Origin: Lysinibacillus sphaericus | GTDB taxonomy: Bacteria > Bacillota > Bacilli > Bacillales_A > Planococcaceae | Assembly: GCF_002982115.1 (NCBI RefSeq) | Contig: NZ_CP019980.1 | Span: forward strand, 3,108,001 to 3,172,000 | Length of the DNA stretch: 64,000 nucleotides | Direction: 5' to 3' | Part shown: positions 26,264-35,705 of the stretch, in pieces | Position numbering within the stretch: the first letter of the stretch is position 1 | Layout: each line of letters starts with the position of its first letter | Translations under genes and position numbers: made by a program | The notes under the pieces: generated by a model | Told to the model about the DNA's origin: nothing | Databases searched by the model: none | Seen by the model: only the letters and a program-made list of their open reading frames with translations

Positions 26264-27469
26264 CTAATGCCCAGTAAGGAACCGTTGTTTGGCAATAACG
26301 CTTTTTAAAACAAATGTTAGCCCACAAGCAATGACTAAAAAGACCGTGATCATGGCAACCACACCCATCCAGCCAAAATGCATCCAAAATATGCCTCCTA
26401 CCGTTCCACCGACACTAGAGCCAAAATAGTAGAAAAATAAATATAAAGACGATGCTTGTGCTTTATCATGAGTAGCTCGTTTGCTCACCCATCCACTTGC
26501 GATTGAATGGGCTGCAAAAAAACCAAAGGTAAACACTGTAATTCCTACTATTTTTAAGAAAAGTAGACCTTGTAGAGTAATAATGGCACCAGCTAGCATA
26601 ATTGCAATGGCTAACAATAACATTTTCTGACGCCCAAAACGATCAGCTAAACTGCCAAACCACGCAGAGCTAAATGTCCCAACTAAATAAATTACAAATA
26701 TCCAACCGACAATTGTGGCACTCAAATGATAGGGAGGTGCCATTAATTTAAAACCGATATAATTGTAAAGTGTTACAAAGCTTCCCATTAGCACAAAACT
26801 AATAGCAAACAAGCACTGCATGGATGGGTCCTTTAAATGCTGCATAAGTGATTTGGTTAAAGCTTTTATTTGTAACGGCCGTGCCGAAAAATGCTGCGAG
26901 TTCGGTAGCATCCAGACAAATAACACACTAATGATTAAGCTAATGATACCAAGTACAATCATACCAACCTGCCAGTTATAAAGGTCTGTAAATGTACCAA
27001 TAATGACACGTCCACTAAGACCACCTACAGAATTGCCACTTATGTAAAGTCCCATTGCAATACCTAGGCTAGATGGGTTCATTTCCTCTCCTAAATAAGC
27101 CATCGCAATTGCTGGTAAGCCTGCAAATACAACACCTTGAATAACACGCAATACTAATATGGTTTCAAAATTTGGTGAAAAAGCGAGTGCTAGCGTCAAA
27201 ATGGATGCTGCAAATATCGAAATCGTCATTAATGACTTTCTACCCCACGCCTCAGATAATGAGCCAACAATGATCATACTAATCGACAGTGACAATGTGG
27301 TCACCGATAGTGACAAACTCGCTACTGCTGGCGAGACATGGAATTCCTCTGCAAATGTCGGTAACAATGGCTGCGAAACGTATAAATTCGCAAAGGTAAT
27401 AAAGCCTGCTAAAAATAAAGCCCAATTTGCTTTGTGGAATGCCTTTGTTCCTTTCTCTATATACTCCAT
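26264..27469 (-). CDS. MFS transporter, YnfM-like
   Basis: Major facilitator of 401 residues with about 12 membrane segments. The loop 2-3 signature appears as GSLSEAWGRKSLM and again in the second half as GSLADRFGRQKML, the usual internal repeat. The start ATG at 27469 is preceded by GGAGG at 8 nt; the longer frame begins with an ATG that overlaps this ribosome binding site. The substrate cannot be told; relatives are drug or metabolite exporters. Single gene, convergent with fabI. Confidence 0.85.
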   Translation of the reverse strand: MEYIEKGTKAFHKANWALFLAGFITFANLYVSQPLLPTFAEEFHVSPAVASLSLSVTTLSLSISMIIVGSLSEAWGRKSLMTISIFAASILTLALAFSPNFETILVLRVIQGVVFAGLPAIAMAYLGEEMNPSSLGIAMGLYISGNSVGGLSGRVIIGTFTDLYNWQVGMIVLGIISLIISVLFVWMLPNSQHFSARPLQIKALTKSLMQHLKDPSMQCLFAISFVLMGSFVTLYNYIGFKLMAPPYHLSATIVGWIFVIYLVGTFSSAWFGSLADRFGRQKMLLLAIAIMLAGAIITLQGLLFLKIVGITVFTFGFFAAHSIASGWVSKRATHDKAQASSLYLFFYYFGSSVGGTVGGIFWMHFGWMGVVAMITVFLVIACGLTFVLKSVIAKQRFLTGH

Positions 27470-27484
27470 TTCAATCTCCTCCAT

Positions 27485-27769
27485 TTACGAGTCCATCTAT
27501 CTATTATTCTAATACAATATTCTCCAAAATACAGTGTGGATTGTCGAAAAATAGACAAAATTAAAGAGCTTCTTTATATTTTCTACCATTTTCATTTGAC
27601 AATTCTATACGTTGCCAAATAGTGTTCTTTCTATTTTTTCCAATTAATATAATTAATAGAAATAATAGTGATTTAATGTTAAATGCATGTTTTTGCTATG
27701 TTGAATTCGGCGTTTATATGCTACAGTGAGTAATATAATGACTGTTATTCTACAATTTGGAGGTATTTC
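27485..27769. other. intergenic region, divergent promoters expected
   Basis: About 285 bp of AT-rich DNA between divergent genes (the MFS gene and a chemoreceptor gene). No small ORF with a ribosome binding site, no strong palindrome and no clear SigD promoter was found. Confidence 0.4.
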
Positions 27770-28594
27770 ATGAAAATAATCGAAGCTTTAGCACAATCAG
27801 CGCACTATATCCATCTTGCATTAAAAGAAGAAGCCATTGTAGCTGTCGTTGATAAAGAAAGTGAAACAGTTGTAAAATACTTAGCAGGCAAACGTGTTGA
27901 CTCAGGTTATGTAGATGGGCAACAAGTAAATGCAAATGATCAAAATGTTTACATCGCCTTTACTGGAAAAAATGCAGATGTCATCATACCCGAGGATGTA
28001 TATGGCATTGCCATTAACGCCTTTGCATTTCCAATTCGAGAAAATGGCAAAGTGATTGGCGCTCTAGCGTTTGGACTTCCTATCGACAATGAGCTAAAAC
28101 TCGAACATTATATGAATACAATGGATAGTATCGTCTATAACCTTCAAGATAAAGTACATAACATCGCCTCTCATTCGGAGGAGTTAGCTGCCACTAGTGA
28201 GGAAATTAATAAACAGGCACAACATGCCCTAGAAGATTCTGAAAAAACAAATGATGTCACAGATTTAATAAAAAACATTTCTCAACAGACAAATTTACTT
28301 GGCTTAAATGCCTCGATTGAAGCTGCGCGTGCGGGTCAGCATGGAGCTGGTTTTAATATCGTAGCACAGGAAGTTAGAAAGCTTTCTTTTGAAACGTCAA
28401 GTGCCACGGAAAATATTGAAGCTTCTCTGCGCAATATTACTCGAAATCTTGATAATTTAAAGAAAAACATGGGTCAAATCTCCGATGCGACTAATGAACA
28501 AGCACAACTTGTCCAAGATTTTAGTGAAATTATCGACGAACTTACAACCTTAAGTCAAGAAATGAAGGGCTTCATGCATAATGCCTTGAAATAA
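27770..28594 (+). CDS. soluble methyl-accepting chemotaxis protein, YfmS-like
   Basis: Short cytoplasmic chemoreceptor of 274 residues with no membrane segment. Residues 1-110 form a small sensor-like domain; residues about 115-274 are a shortened MCP signalling helix pair whose tip reads [21 protein letters not shown]. Size and layout resemble the soluble receptor YfmS of B. subtilis. The ligand is unknown. GGAGG lies upstream of the ATG at 27770. The GNAT gene follows after 28 bp. Confidence 0.8.
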   Translation: MKIIEALAQSAHYIHLALKEEAIVAVVDKESETVVKYLAGKRVDSGYVDGQQVNANDQNVYIAFTGKNADVIIPEDVYGIAINAFAFPIRENGKVIGALAFGLPIDNELKLEHYMNTMDSIVYNLQDKVHNIASHSEELAATSEEINKQAQHALEDSEKTNDVTDLIKNISQQTNLLGLNASIEAARAGQHGAGFNIVAQEVRKLSFETSSATENIEASLRNITRNLDNLKKNMGQISDATNEQAQLVQDFSEIIDELTTLSQEMKGFMHNALK

Positions 28595-28622
28595 ACTATC
28601 GAAACGGAGGGCTACAATACCA

Positions 28623-29195
28623 ATGCAGATTACAATCAATCACGAACTAATGTTAAGAACCATCACGCTTGATGATGCAGAAACGGTTTTCGCACTAACG
28701 GATACATCGAGAGCATATTTACGTGAATGGTTACCATGGTTAGATTTTACAAAGGAACTAGCGGATACAAAAAGCTATATAGAAGGCTGTATTGCTGGTT
28801 ATGAAACAAAAAGTAGTATGTCCTTTGTGATTATTTTCCGCGATAAAATTGTAGGAATTGCGGGTTTTAATACGATCAATCATGCTAATAAAATTGCAGC
28901 CATTGGCTATTGGCTTAGTGCAGATGCTCAAGGACATGGCATTATGACAACAACAGTACAAGCGCTATTACAGTATGCTTTTGTCGAGCTCCAGTTAAAC
29001 AAAGTGGAAATCCGTGCTGCTGTTGGCAATACAAAAAGTCGCGCGATTCCAGAGCGACTTGGTTTTAAAACGGAAGGAACCATTCGCGCGGCAGAATGGC
29101 TATACGATCACTATGTCGATCACGTCGTTTACGGCATGCTTGCGAGCGAATGGACATCAGCATCAGTACTATTGGGTAACGATATTCGTCGCTAA
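28623..29195 (+). CDS. GNAT acetyltransferase, RimJ/RimL (YdaF) type
   Basis: N-acetyltransferase of 190 residues; relatives acetylate ribosomal protein N-termini or small amines. Motifs: IGYWLSADAQGHGIMTTTVQALLQYAF for the acetyl-CoA loop, then VEIRAAVGNTKSRAIPERLGFKTEG, which is typical of the YdaF group. GGAGG lies 12 nt before the ATG. It is 28 bp downstream of the chemoreceptor gene and probably in the same transcript. Confidence 0.85.
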   Translation: MQITINHELMLRTITLDDAETVFALTDTSRAYLREWLPWLDFTKELADTKSYIEGCIAGYETKSSMSFVIIFRDKIVGIAGFNTINHANKIAAIGYWLSADAQGHGIMTTTVQALLQYAFVELQLNKVEIRAAVGNTKSRAIPERLGFKTEGTIRAAEWLYDHYVDHVVYGMLASEWTSASVLLGNDIRR

Positions 29196-29256
29196 TAGTA
29201 TTTGGCTTTGCGCCACTATTACTTCATCCATCGCCACTAAAAGTTCCACTTAACAT

Positions 29257-29294
29257 AAAAAAGCTACCTAATCCCGAAGTTTTAGGTAGCTTTT
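29257..29294. terminator. bidirectional terminator between GNAT and floT genes
   Basis: AAAAGCTACCTAA and TTAGGTAGCTTTT with a 10-nt loop, T-runs on both strands, between convergent genes. Confidence 0.88.
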
Positions 29295-29302
29295 CTCAAT
29301 GT

Positions 29303-30859
29303 TTATTGTTCGACGGTTTCTTTTACTTGTTCTGTCGTCGCAACAGGCTCTGGCTTTTTCACTAGCTCCGTTGCAATACGCTCAAGCTCTGGACGCAATG
29401 TATGCTTGCCCGCATAGCTTTCGATTAACTCCTTCATATCAATACCGGAAGTTTCCTTTAATGTTTCTTGCAAGGTTGACATTAAATTCGTTGCATAAGA
29501 AGTGACCTTGTTCGCACCACTGCCTCCTTCTCCACTACCCGTGTCAACAACTGTAATTTTGTCAATATTGCCAAGTGGACTTGCAAGCTCTTTTGCGTAC
29601 TCAGGCATCATGCGTACAACCATATCCAGGACAGCTGCTTGACCGTAGTATTCAAAGGCTTCCGCAATTTTACGTTTTGCTTCCGCTTCCGCTAGACCAC
29701 GAAGACGAATAATATCGGCATCTGTTTCACCCTGTGCACGCTCAGCATCTGCTTTCGCAATACCATCTAAACGAATTTTCTCCGCTTCCGCTTTCGCTAA
29801 CGACTCAATACGATATTTTTCCGCATCTGCCTGTGCAAGCTCACGCATTTTTTCCGCCTCTGCATTTTGCTCAACTGCATAGCGGTCGGCATCTGCCTTT
29901 TTCTTCACTTCTGAATCATATTGCTTTTCACGACGTAGAATTTCTTTTTCTTCTAATTCAATTTGCTTTTGACGTTCAATAATGCGAATTTGCATTTCTT
30001 GCTCTGTTACTTCCTGCTTCGCACGTGCAGTTTCTAATTCATAAGCTTGGTCGGCACGAGCTTTGGCTATATCTTGCTCACGACGGAATTCCGCCACTTT
30101 TAATTGATTTTCTTTTTCCGCTTCCGCAATTTCTGTTGCCCGTTCTAGCTCAGCTTTTTGCGCTTCTTTTGATGCTTCTGCTCGTTTAATGCGCGTTTCT
30201 TTTTCTGCCTCGGCAGTTGCAATATCTGCATCACGTTTCACTTGTGCAATTCTAGGCTTCCCTAGTGAATCAAGGTAACCATTTTTATCGCGCACATCTT
30301 TAATTGTAAAGGACACAATGACAAGACCCATCTTCGCTAAATCTTGAGAAGCTACACGTTGTACCTCTTGCGAAAATTTATCGCGATTTTTATAAATTTC
30401 CTCAACTGTCATTGATCCTAAAATAGAACGTAAATGTCCTTCTAATACTTCACGTGCTTCCCCTTCACGCTCTGCCTTTTGCTTTCCTAAAAACTGTTCA
30501 GCCGCTGTAGCGATTTCTGAAATGGAACCACCAATTTTAATAATCGCTGTACCATCCGCCATTACGGGAACACCTTGCTCTGTATAAACTTCAGGCGTTG
30601 TTACTTCTAACTTACTTGATAATAGACTTAATGGTTGTGCTTGCTGGAAAATTGGGAAGACAAATGTACCGCCCCCACGAATAATTTTAATACGGTTTCC
30701 TGACTCATCTTTATGTACATTTTTTGAGCCAAGATAGCTACCTGTCACAATCAGTGCCTCATCAGGACCCGCTGTACGATACTTTGTTACATACAGTGCC
30801 ACTAGTGCGATTAAAATAAATGCTACAATTCCCAAGACAATTAAAATCTCCATTGACAT
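29303..30859 (-). CDS. floT: flotillin FloT
   Basis: Membrane scaffold protein of functional membrane microdomains. A membrane segment at residues about 4-24 is followed by the SPFH domain (about 25-200) and a long coiled coil rich in alanine, glutamate and lysine (about 210-400) with EA-rich repeats such as AEAEKE. The C-terminus is flotillin-like. Length 518 residues matches B. subtilis FloT/YuaG. Ribosome binding site AAAGGAG is about 10 nt before the ATG. It follows yuaF by 15 bp. Confidence 0.95.
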   Translation of the reverse strand: MSMEILIVLGIVAFILIALVALYVTKYRTAGPDEALIVTGSYLGSKNVHKDESGNRIKIIRGGGTFVFPIFQQAQPLSLLSSKLEVTTPEVYTEQGVPVMADGTAIIKIGGSISEIATAAEQFLGKQKAEREGEAREVLEGHLRSILGSMTVEEIYKNRDKFSQEVQRVASQDLAKMGLVIVSFTIKDVRDKNGYLDSLGKPRIAQVKRDADIATAEAEKETRIKRAEASKEAQKAELERATEIAEAEKENQLKVAEFRREQDIAKARADQAYELETARAKQEVTEQEMQIRIIERQKQIELEEKEILRREKQYDSEVKKKADADRYAVEQNAEAEKMRELAQADAEKYRIESLAKAEAEKIRLDGIAKADAERAQGETDADIIRLRGLAEAEAKRKIAEAFEYYGQAAVLDMVVRMMPEYAKELASPLGNIDKITVVDTGSGEGGSGANKVTSYATNLMSTLQETLKETSGIDMKELIESYAGKHTLRPELERIATELVKKPEPVATTEQVKETVEQ

Positions 30860-30874
30860 GACTGTATCTCTCCT

Positions 30875-31405
30875 TTATATAAACTTTTTTTCATAGGCTC
30901 TTACAAAAAGAGTGCCTTCCTTCGCTTCAACAACAAGGACGGTCGAATCATAATCGATGACCTCATTGTCATAGCCTGCTGCGCGCTTTGCAATCATACC
31001 GCTCGTTGTCTCAATAACAACTTCACCGAAGCCATCTTCTGGTATTGGTACAATCACTTTACCTAACTGCCCCTCAAGAGATTGTTCCGTATAGGCTAAT
31101 GAAACATCCGCTGATTTTAGTGGAACAAGAATAAATAAATAAAATAGGGCACTTAAAATCACGCCGATGATAGCAGCCACACCTATGTTCCATGCGCTAG
31201 AGAAAAAGGCTAACTTTTCTAATATAAATCCAGCTGCTGACATCAATGTGAAGAATGATAAAATGACACTTGGATTAAAAATCGGTAGACCATCCCCAAT
31301 GCCCTCGACTACTTCGCCGAAAAACATAAACAAAATCGTTGCAAGTCCCGCGAAAATCAACACCACCAAATAAATTTGCTCGAGTGAATAGCCAAATAGC
31401 GTCAA
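30875..31405 (-). CDS. yuaF: NfeD-family membrane protein YuaF
   Basis: Partner of FloT; the soluble OB-fold C-terminus is thought to help organise flotillin domains. Three membrane segments lie in the first 105 residues and the OB-like domain in about 106-176 (LEGQLGKVIVPIPEDGFGEVVIE). Start: TTG at 31405, 8 nt behind AAAAGGGG. A GTG three codons upstream overlaps the ribosome binding site and is less likely. yuaF-floT is an operon in B. subtilis under SigW; a matching promoter is upstream. Confidence 0.88.
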   Translation of the reverse strand: MTLFGYSLEQIYLVVLIFAGLATILFMFFGEVVEGIGDGLPIFNPSVILSFFTLMSAAGFILEKLAFFSSAWNIGVAAIIGVILSALFYLFILVPLKSADVSLAYTEQSLEGQLGKVIVPIPEDGFGEVVIETTSGMIAKRAAGYDNEVIDYDSTVLVVEAKEGTLFVRAYEKKFI

Positions 31406-31438
31406 GTTGTTCACCCCTTTTCATCATATTACCTACTA

Positions 31439-31465
31439 TACGGATGCCCTAAGGAAAAAGTTTCA
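31439..31465 (-). promoter_or_regulatory. SigW-type ECF promoter of yuaF-floT
   Basis: On the minus strand TGAAAC (31460-31465), 17 bp, CGTA (31439-31442). This matches the SigW/ECF consensus TGAAAC N16-17 CGTA, with no mismatch. It lies 34 bp before the yuaF start. Confidence 0.8.
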
Positions 31466-31601
31466 TAATTTTTAAGATTATCAAAATTTTTAAAATTAAG
31501 AAGCTAGCATTAATCCCTTCTCATTCTTTTGCGTATTTTTATTTCTCAAACTCAAACCATGTTACAATAGAAAAGAATAAAGGCATCGAAGGAGATATTG
31601 C

Positions 31602-31982
31602 ATGAAGCGATCAACAATTATTAATGTTTGTATTTTCATTTTTTTCACTTTACTATTCGTCAATGATTTTTTCCCTGCCACTCCGTTAGCAGAAATATTG
31701 TCGAAGAAAATTATTCTTGTTATATTAATTGTCCTAGTAGGTATAAATCTAGTGTCATCAAAAGGTACATATAAAAAGCTATCCAAAAAAGCATATGCTG
31801 GTTTAACACTTTATACAGTTGGTCTTTGGATTGTGCTCACATTATTAGGTGGCGAGTCCGAAATTGGCTTATCTTATAATAGCCCTATTTTCTATCTTAT
31901 CGTGATTGTACTAGGGTTTGACTTATTACGAGTTTATCGCCAATGGAAGCGTGAAGAAGCAGAAAAAAATAATGCAAAATAA
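31602..31982 (+). CDS. small four-helix membrane protein, unknown
   Basis: A 126-residue protein I do not recognise. Four hydrophobic stretches are visible at about residues 5-25, 33-51, 65-82 and 90-106, with basic residues between them (SKKI, KGTYKKLSKK) and a charged C-terminal tail. AAGGAG with good spacing precedes the ATG. Single gene with its own terminator, next to the divergent yuaF-floT operon. Confidence 0.75.
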   Translation: MKRSTIINVCIFIFFTLLFVNDFFPATPLAEILSKKIILVILIVLVGINLVSSKGTYKKLSKKAYAGLTLYTVGLWIVLTLLGGESEIGLSYNSPIFYLIVIVLGFDLLRVYRQWKREEAEKNNAK

Positions 31983-31984
31983 AA

Positions 31985-32032
31985 GCATGTTGCCAATTAG
32001 CAATGAACACTAATTGGCAACATGCCTTTTTT
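31985..32032. terminator. terminator between convergent genes
   Basis: GCATGTTGCCAATTAG and its complement form a 16-bp stem with a 9-nt loop, then CTTTTTT on the plus strand. Confidence 0.92.
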
Positions 32033-32044
32033 GTATATAGCAGC

Positions 32045-32779
32045 TTAGGATTCTAGTACATTTAAAATCGTATCAAGTTCATTGACAGCGTGGTCTAATC
32101 GTTCCTTTGCCTCAATGTTTTGTTGCTTTAACTGACTATACTCTAATAAATTTTTTTCATGCTTTAATTTAATAGAAGATAAGCGCTCAATGCGTGCTTC
32201 TACTTTGTCAATTGCTTGCTCACAAACGCTAATCCATAATTTTTCTGATTGCTGAATTTCTGTCGTGGATGGATTGTGCTGACGCATAATACGTGCATAT
32301 ATTGCTTCTATTTGCTCAATCATTTCACTATAAAAATGACGCTCAACTCGCGTAGTTTGGAAAGTAGGATGCTCTATATCTTTTGCATATGGCGTAATTT
32401 GACGTAACAGCTTTCCAGCATTTTCACCAAAACTATGCGATAAATTCAATACATTCATCAATTGCAATAATAAGCGAACTTCTTCAAGATTAATAAGCTG
32501 TGAATCGATATTTTCTTTGACTTTTAGCGACTCCATATAGCGGCGATCGAAATGTTCAATTTCCCCTTTATGTTGCTCTACTAAATGGGCACTCGCATTT
32601 TCTTTTAAACTTTTAATATATCGGATTGCATGACTTCTTAGCTCCTCCATTGAAAGCATGTTGTCATTATCTTGTTGTGGTTTTCCTCGTTGAACATACG
32701 CAAATGCATCCACTTTTCGGGGCCATTTTGCTTCTTGGTTTTTTTCTGAGACATTGTAGCGTATATAAATTCCGTGCAT
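32045..32779 (-). CDS. coiled-coil protein, unknown
   Basis: A 244-residue soluble protein that I do not recognise. It opens with MHGIYIRYNVSEKNQ, then is largely helical and charged, with heptad-like patterns over residues 45-110 and 175-240. There is no signal peptide, membrane segment or obvious catalytic motif. The ATG at 32779 lies 7-8 nt after GGAGG; nine upstream codons have no ribosome binding site. It is 92 bp downstream of the GNAT gene on the same strand. Confidence 0.7.
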   Translation of the reverse strand: MHGIYIRYNVSEKNQEAKWPRKVDAFAYVQRGKPQQDNDNMLSMEELRSHAIRYIKSLKENASAHLVEQHKGEIEHFDRRYMESLKVKENIDSQLINLEEVRLLLQLMNVLNLSHSFGENAGKLLRQITPYAKDIEHPTFQTTRVERHFYSEMIEQIEAIYARIMRQHNPSTTEIQQSEKLWISVCEQAIDKVEARIERLSSIKLKHEKNLLEYSQLKQQNIEAKERLDHAVNELDTILNVLES

Positions 32780-32870
32780 TCCATATCCTCCAAGTCCATT
32801 TAACAAGTATCTCTAAAGACAATAAATCGAATACCACTTTTTTTCAAGTAATTTACCTTCAAAAATTTAC

Positions 32871-33662
32871 TTATTTTGCAGACCTTATTTCTTGAATTGT
32901 TTTCCCTTCTGTAAATGCATGTATTGATTTTATTTTACCAAAAGAATAAAAATTTGCCCTTTCATATACTTTAGCGACTTGCTCATTAATAGGCAATAGC
33001 CAAAGATGTTCTAAGTTATTTTTAACAGCTTCTTTTTGAATATGTTGCAATACATAACCAATCAATCCTCTTCCACGATAGCTTTCTAATGTTGCGACAC
33101 TTTCTATTCGACCTTGACGACCAGATAGAAACAAATTGGCCGTACAGCAAGCAACACCATCTATTTTTAATAAATAGTACGTAAAATGCGGTGAACAGTA
33201 CATGTTTTCGAACGCCCTTTTTATTAAAGCAGGCTCACCAAATGTAGAGATAGTCATTTCTACTTCTAGTGCTTCTTGTACATTTGCATCTGTCACACGT
33301 TCAATGCGAATCGCTGGATTATGCGGTAATATAACAAATTCGCCATTCCAACACTGGATGTCATCCGTAAAAGACTCATATTGAAAACCATGTGATGATA
33401 ATGCCTCCACACAGTGATGATTTTCCTCAACATTATATAAATACATTCTCGGAATTAACCCTTTTGAGAGATAGAATTGTTTTACATTAGTTAAAAATGT
33501 CTCTGCTTGCTCTACTCTCTTCCATATATGTGCATGGTTGGCGTCATAGTACATAGGCATTTCCTTATTGTAAAAAAATACTCCTTCCGGACACCGTTCC
33601 ATCTCACTAAACTCATTGATATAGTCAATGTCTAACTGCATAATGTCTTGGAGCTTATGCAT
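32871..33662 (-). CDS. GNAT family acetyltransferase
   Basis: Protein of 263 residues whose C-terminal half (about 120-263) is a GNAT domain: IESVATLESYRGRGLIGYVLQHIQKEA holds the acetyl-CoA-binding loop RGRGLIG. The N-terminal half resembles a degenerate second GNAT lobe. Substrate unknown. AAGGAGG lies 8 nt before the ATG at 33662, and the start overlaps the end of the ABC-F gene by 8 bp, so the two are translationally coupled. It could act in the same drug response; this is inference. Confidence 0.8.
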   Translation of the reverse strand: MHKLQDIMQLDIDYINEFSEMERCPEGVFFYNKEMPMYYDANHAHIWKRVEQAETFLTNVKQFYLSKGLIPRMYLYNVEENHHCVEALSSHGFQYESFTDDIQCWNGEFVILPHNPAIRIERVTDANVQEALEVEMTISTFGEPALIKRAFENMYCSPHFTYYLLKIDGVACCTANLFLSGRQGRIESVATLESYRGRGLIGYVLQHIQKEAVKNNLEHLWLLPINEQVAKVYERANFYSFGKIKSIHAFTEGKTIQEIRSAK

Positions 33663-35460
33663 GTGTTGTTCCTCCTTCCAACCATTTAACATATAGAGCT
33701 TCTAGCTGTTGCTCCAATTTTTGACGTTGCTCTTTAGCAAGTGTAGGTTCTTTTAATTTAAATTCTACTTTTTCAATTTGTTCTTCAATTGGGAGTTCTT
33801 TATCACTGTGATCTTTTGTCTTTGTGCTGCTATCCACTTTTACTTCAGGCACTTGCTCAACGAGGGCATGCTTTGTTCTTGCCCATTCATAATCCCCTTC
33901 ATATACATAAATCGTTTCTTGCTCAATCCATGCAATTTTTGTAAAGATTTTTTGTAAGAAGTAGCGGTCATGGGATACACCAATAATAGTACCTGTAAAG
34001 GATTCAAGGGTGTCTTCTAATACCTCTCTTGCTTCTATATCTAAATGGTTAGTCGGTTCATCTAAAATGAGTAAATTAATATCTTCATGCATTAATTGTG
34101 CGAGACGCAGACGCATCTTTTCCCCACCACTTAAGTCCTTCACTTTCTTAAAGACATCGTATCCATAAAACAGAAACTGTGCTAACAAATGACGTGCCTC
34201 TGCTTCTGATACGGATACACATTCCCGAAAGGCATCAATTAAACGAATAGCAGGATTTTCATGGTCAAATTGCTGCGATAAATATCCTATTTTTACACTA
34301 CTACCTACTTTACACTCTCCTTGATTCGGTACAATCTCCCCTAACATCATTTTTAATAAGGTCGACTTTCCACTGCCATTATTGCCTACAATCGCGAGAC
34401 GTTCTCCAAAATAGACCGATAGATGAATATTGTTAAATAATGGATTATCAAATGCATGACTTATCGCTGTCATTTGTATCACTTCTTTCCCACTACGTTC
34501 AGCCATCGTTAAGGCGAGATTCATTTTCTTTTTTGTGCAAGGTTTTTTAACTCGTTCTATACGATTCAGTGCCTTTTCCATACTTTTAGCACGGCGAAAC
34601 AATGCGGCATTCGGTGGGTTCGCTTCATTTGCCCACTGTCTTAAACGTTTAATCGCTTCTTGCATCTTCTTAATTTTCTTTTGCTGTTCCTCATATTCAG
34701 CAAATTGCTGTTCAACTTTCGCTTCTTTCTGTGCAGTAAAATCATCATAATTTCCTGCATAGGTAAACGCCTCTCTATCCTCAATTTCAATGATTTTTTG
34801 CGCTACTTGATTCATAAATTGACGATCATGCGAAACAGCAATGACAATGCCAGCAAAGTGTTGTACATACTGTTCAAGCCACTCAATTGCTTGCATATCT
34901 AAATGATTGGTTGGTTCATCTAAAAGTAAAATAGATGGGTTACTTAAAAGCATTTGACCTAGCATTACCTTTGTTTTTTCGCCACCACTTATGCTTGCAA
35001 AGGGCACAGGAAGTAAAGATGTAATGTTCAGTCCATTTGCAATAGTAGCTAATTGCGCATCGACTTCATAGCCCCCCTGCAGCATAAATTGTTCCTGAAC
35101 TTGACCATATTGTTGTAACACTTTGTCTGTACTATTCACTTGCATTGCCTGTTCCAGTGTTGTCATTTTTGCCTTCAGTTTGTAGATGTCAGCAAATGCT
35201 TCCTCCAGTACTTCTTTAACAGTAAGCAAAGGATAGCTTGGAATTTGGTGTAAGTAGCCAATAGTTGCTCCTTTACTTTTAATAATACGACCAGCATCAG
35301 GTGTATCGAGCCCTGCTAATAATTGCAGTAAAGTTGTTTTTCCACTACCATTCACACCAACAATCGCTACATGTTCCCCTTTATTGACTTCCAGTTGCAA
35401 TCCTTCAAATAATACGTTTCCACCGATGATTTTTTGTATTTGTTCAGCCTTTATTTGCAT
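33655..35460 (-). CDS. ABC-F ATPase, ribosome-protection type
   Basis: Cytoplasmic protein of 601 residues with two ABC domains and no membrane segment. Walker A motifs: GVNGSGKTT (about 35-43) and GNNGSGKST; signatures SISGGEKTKVML and LSGGEKMRLRL; both Walker B read LLLDEPTNHLD or LILDEPTNHLD. The linker between domains (about 235-310) is basic and helical, as in ABC-F proteins that dislodge antibiotics from ribosomes. A charged C-terminal extension follows. ATG at 35460, 8 nt after GGAGG. A leader ORF and terminator upstream suggest drug-inducible expression. Confidence 0.88.
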   Translation of the reverse strand: MQIKAEQIQKIIGGNVLFEGLQLEVNKGEHVAIVGVNGSGKTTLLQLLAGLDTPDAGRIIKSKGATIGYLHQIPSYPLLTVKEVLEEAFADIYKLKAKMTTLEQAMQVNSTDKVLQQYGQVQEQFMLQGGYEVDAQLATIANGLNITSLLPVPFASISGGEKTKVMLGQMLLSNPSILLLDEPTNHLDMQAIEWLEQYVQHFAGIVIAVSHDRQFMNQVAQKIIEIEDREAFTYAGNYDDFTAQKEAKVEQQFAEYEEQQKKIKKMQEAIKRLRQWANEANPPNAALFRRAKSMEKALNRIERVKKPCTKKKMNLALTMAERSGKEVIQMTAISHAFDNPLFNNIHLSVYFGERLAIVGNNGSGKSTLLKMMLGEIVPNQGECKVGSSVKIGYLSQQFDHENPAIRLIDAFRECVSVSEAEARHLLAQFLFYGYDVFKKVKDLSGGEKMRLRLAQLMHEDINLLILDEPTNHLDIEAREVLEDTLESFTGTIIGVSHDRYFLQKIFTKIAWIEQETIYVYEGDYEWARTKHALVEQVPEVKVDSSTKTKDHSDKELPIEEQIEKVEFKLKEPTLAKEQRQKLEQQLEALYVKWLEGGTTHA

Positions 35461-35504
35461 TGTTTTTTCCTCCATGAAACGCGCGAAAAAACATCTCTAG
35501 ACAA

Positions 35505-35538
35505 CAAAAAAGACTGCTCAATTAACAAGCAGTCTTTT
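35505..35538 (-). terminator. attenuator terminator before the ABC-F gene
   Basis: On the minus strand AAAAGACTGCT, a 9-nt loop and AGCAGTCTTTT, then TTG. It stands between the leader ORF stop (35565) and the ABC-F start (35460), so it can cut off transcription before the gene. Confidence 0.8.
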
Positions 35539-35564
35539 CCTTCAATATATGTGAAAAAGAATGG

Positions 35565-35705
35565 TTAATTCGCTACGTTTAGTATTTGATTTTGCTTAAA
35601 AATAGACAGACTTATCCCGTTGTTAGCAAAATCGAAAGTTTGAACACGTGTAAAATAAATAGCTATATCTATATTTCCACCTGTTCTCGTAGCGTTTAAA
35701 TTCAT
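35565..35705 (-). CDS. 46-residue leader peptide ORF
   Basis: A short ORF missed by length filters: ATG at 35705, stop TAA at 35565-35567. GGAGGTG (35713-35719) lies 7 nt before the ATG, an excellent ribosome binding site. The peptide begins MNLNATRTGG and ends QNQILNVAN, with no known domain. Next comes a terminator and then the ABC-F gene on the same strand. The layout matches ribosome-mediated attenuation at antibiotic-resistance ABC-F genes. The last codons (AATTAAC) could pair with GTTAATT in the terminator loop. Confidence 0.65.
   Translation of the reverse strand: MNLNATRTGGNIDIAIYFTRVQTFDFANNGISLSIFKQNQILNVAN

Noticed and set aside
32871-33662. Frameshifted ABC-F C-terminus
   Set aside because: The 8-bp overlap looked like a frameshift at first, but the ABC-F protein has a full C-terminal extension and the second frame has its own ribosome binding site and GNAT motifs.
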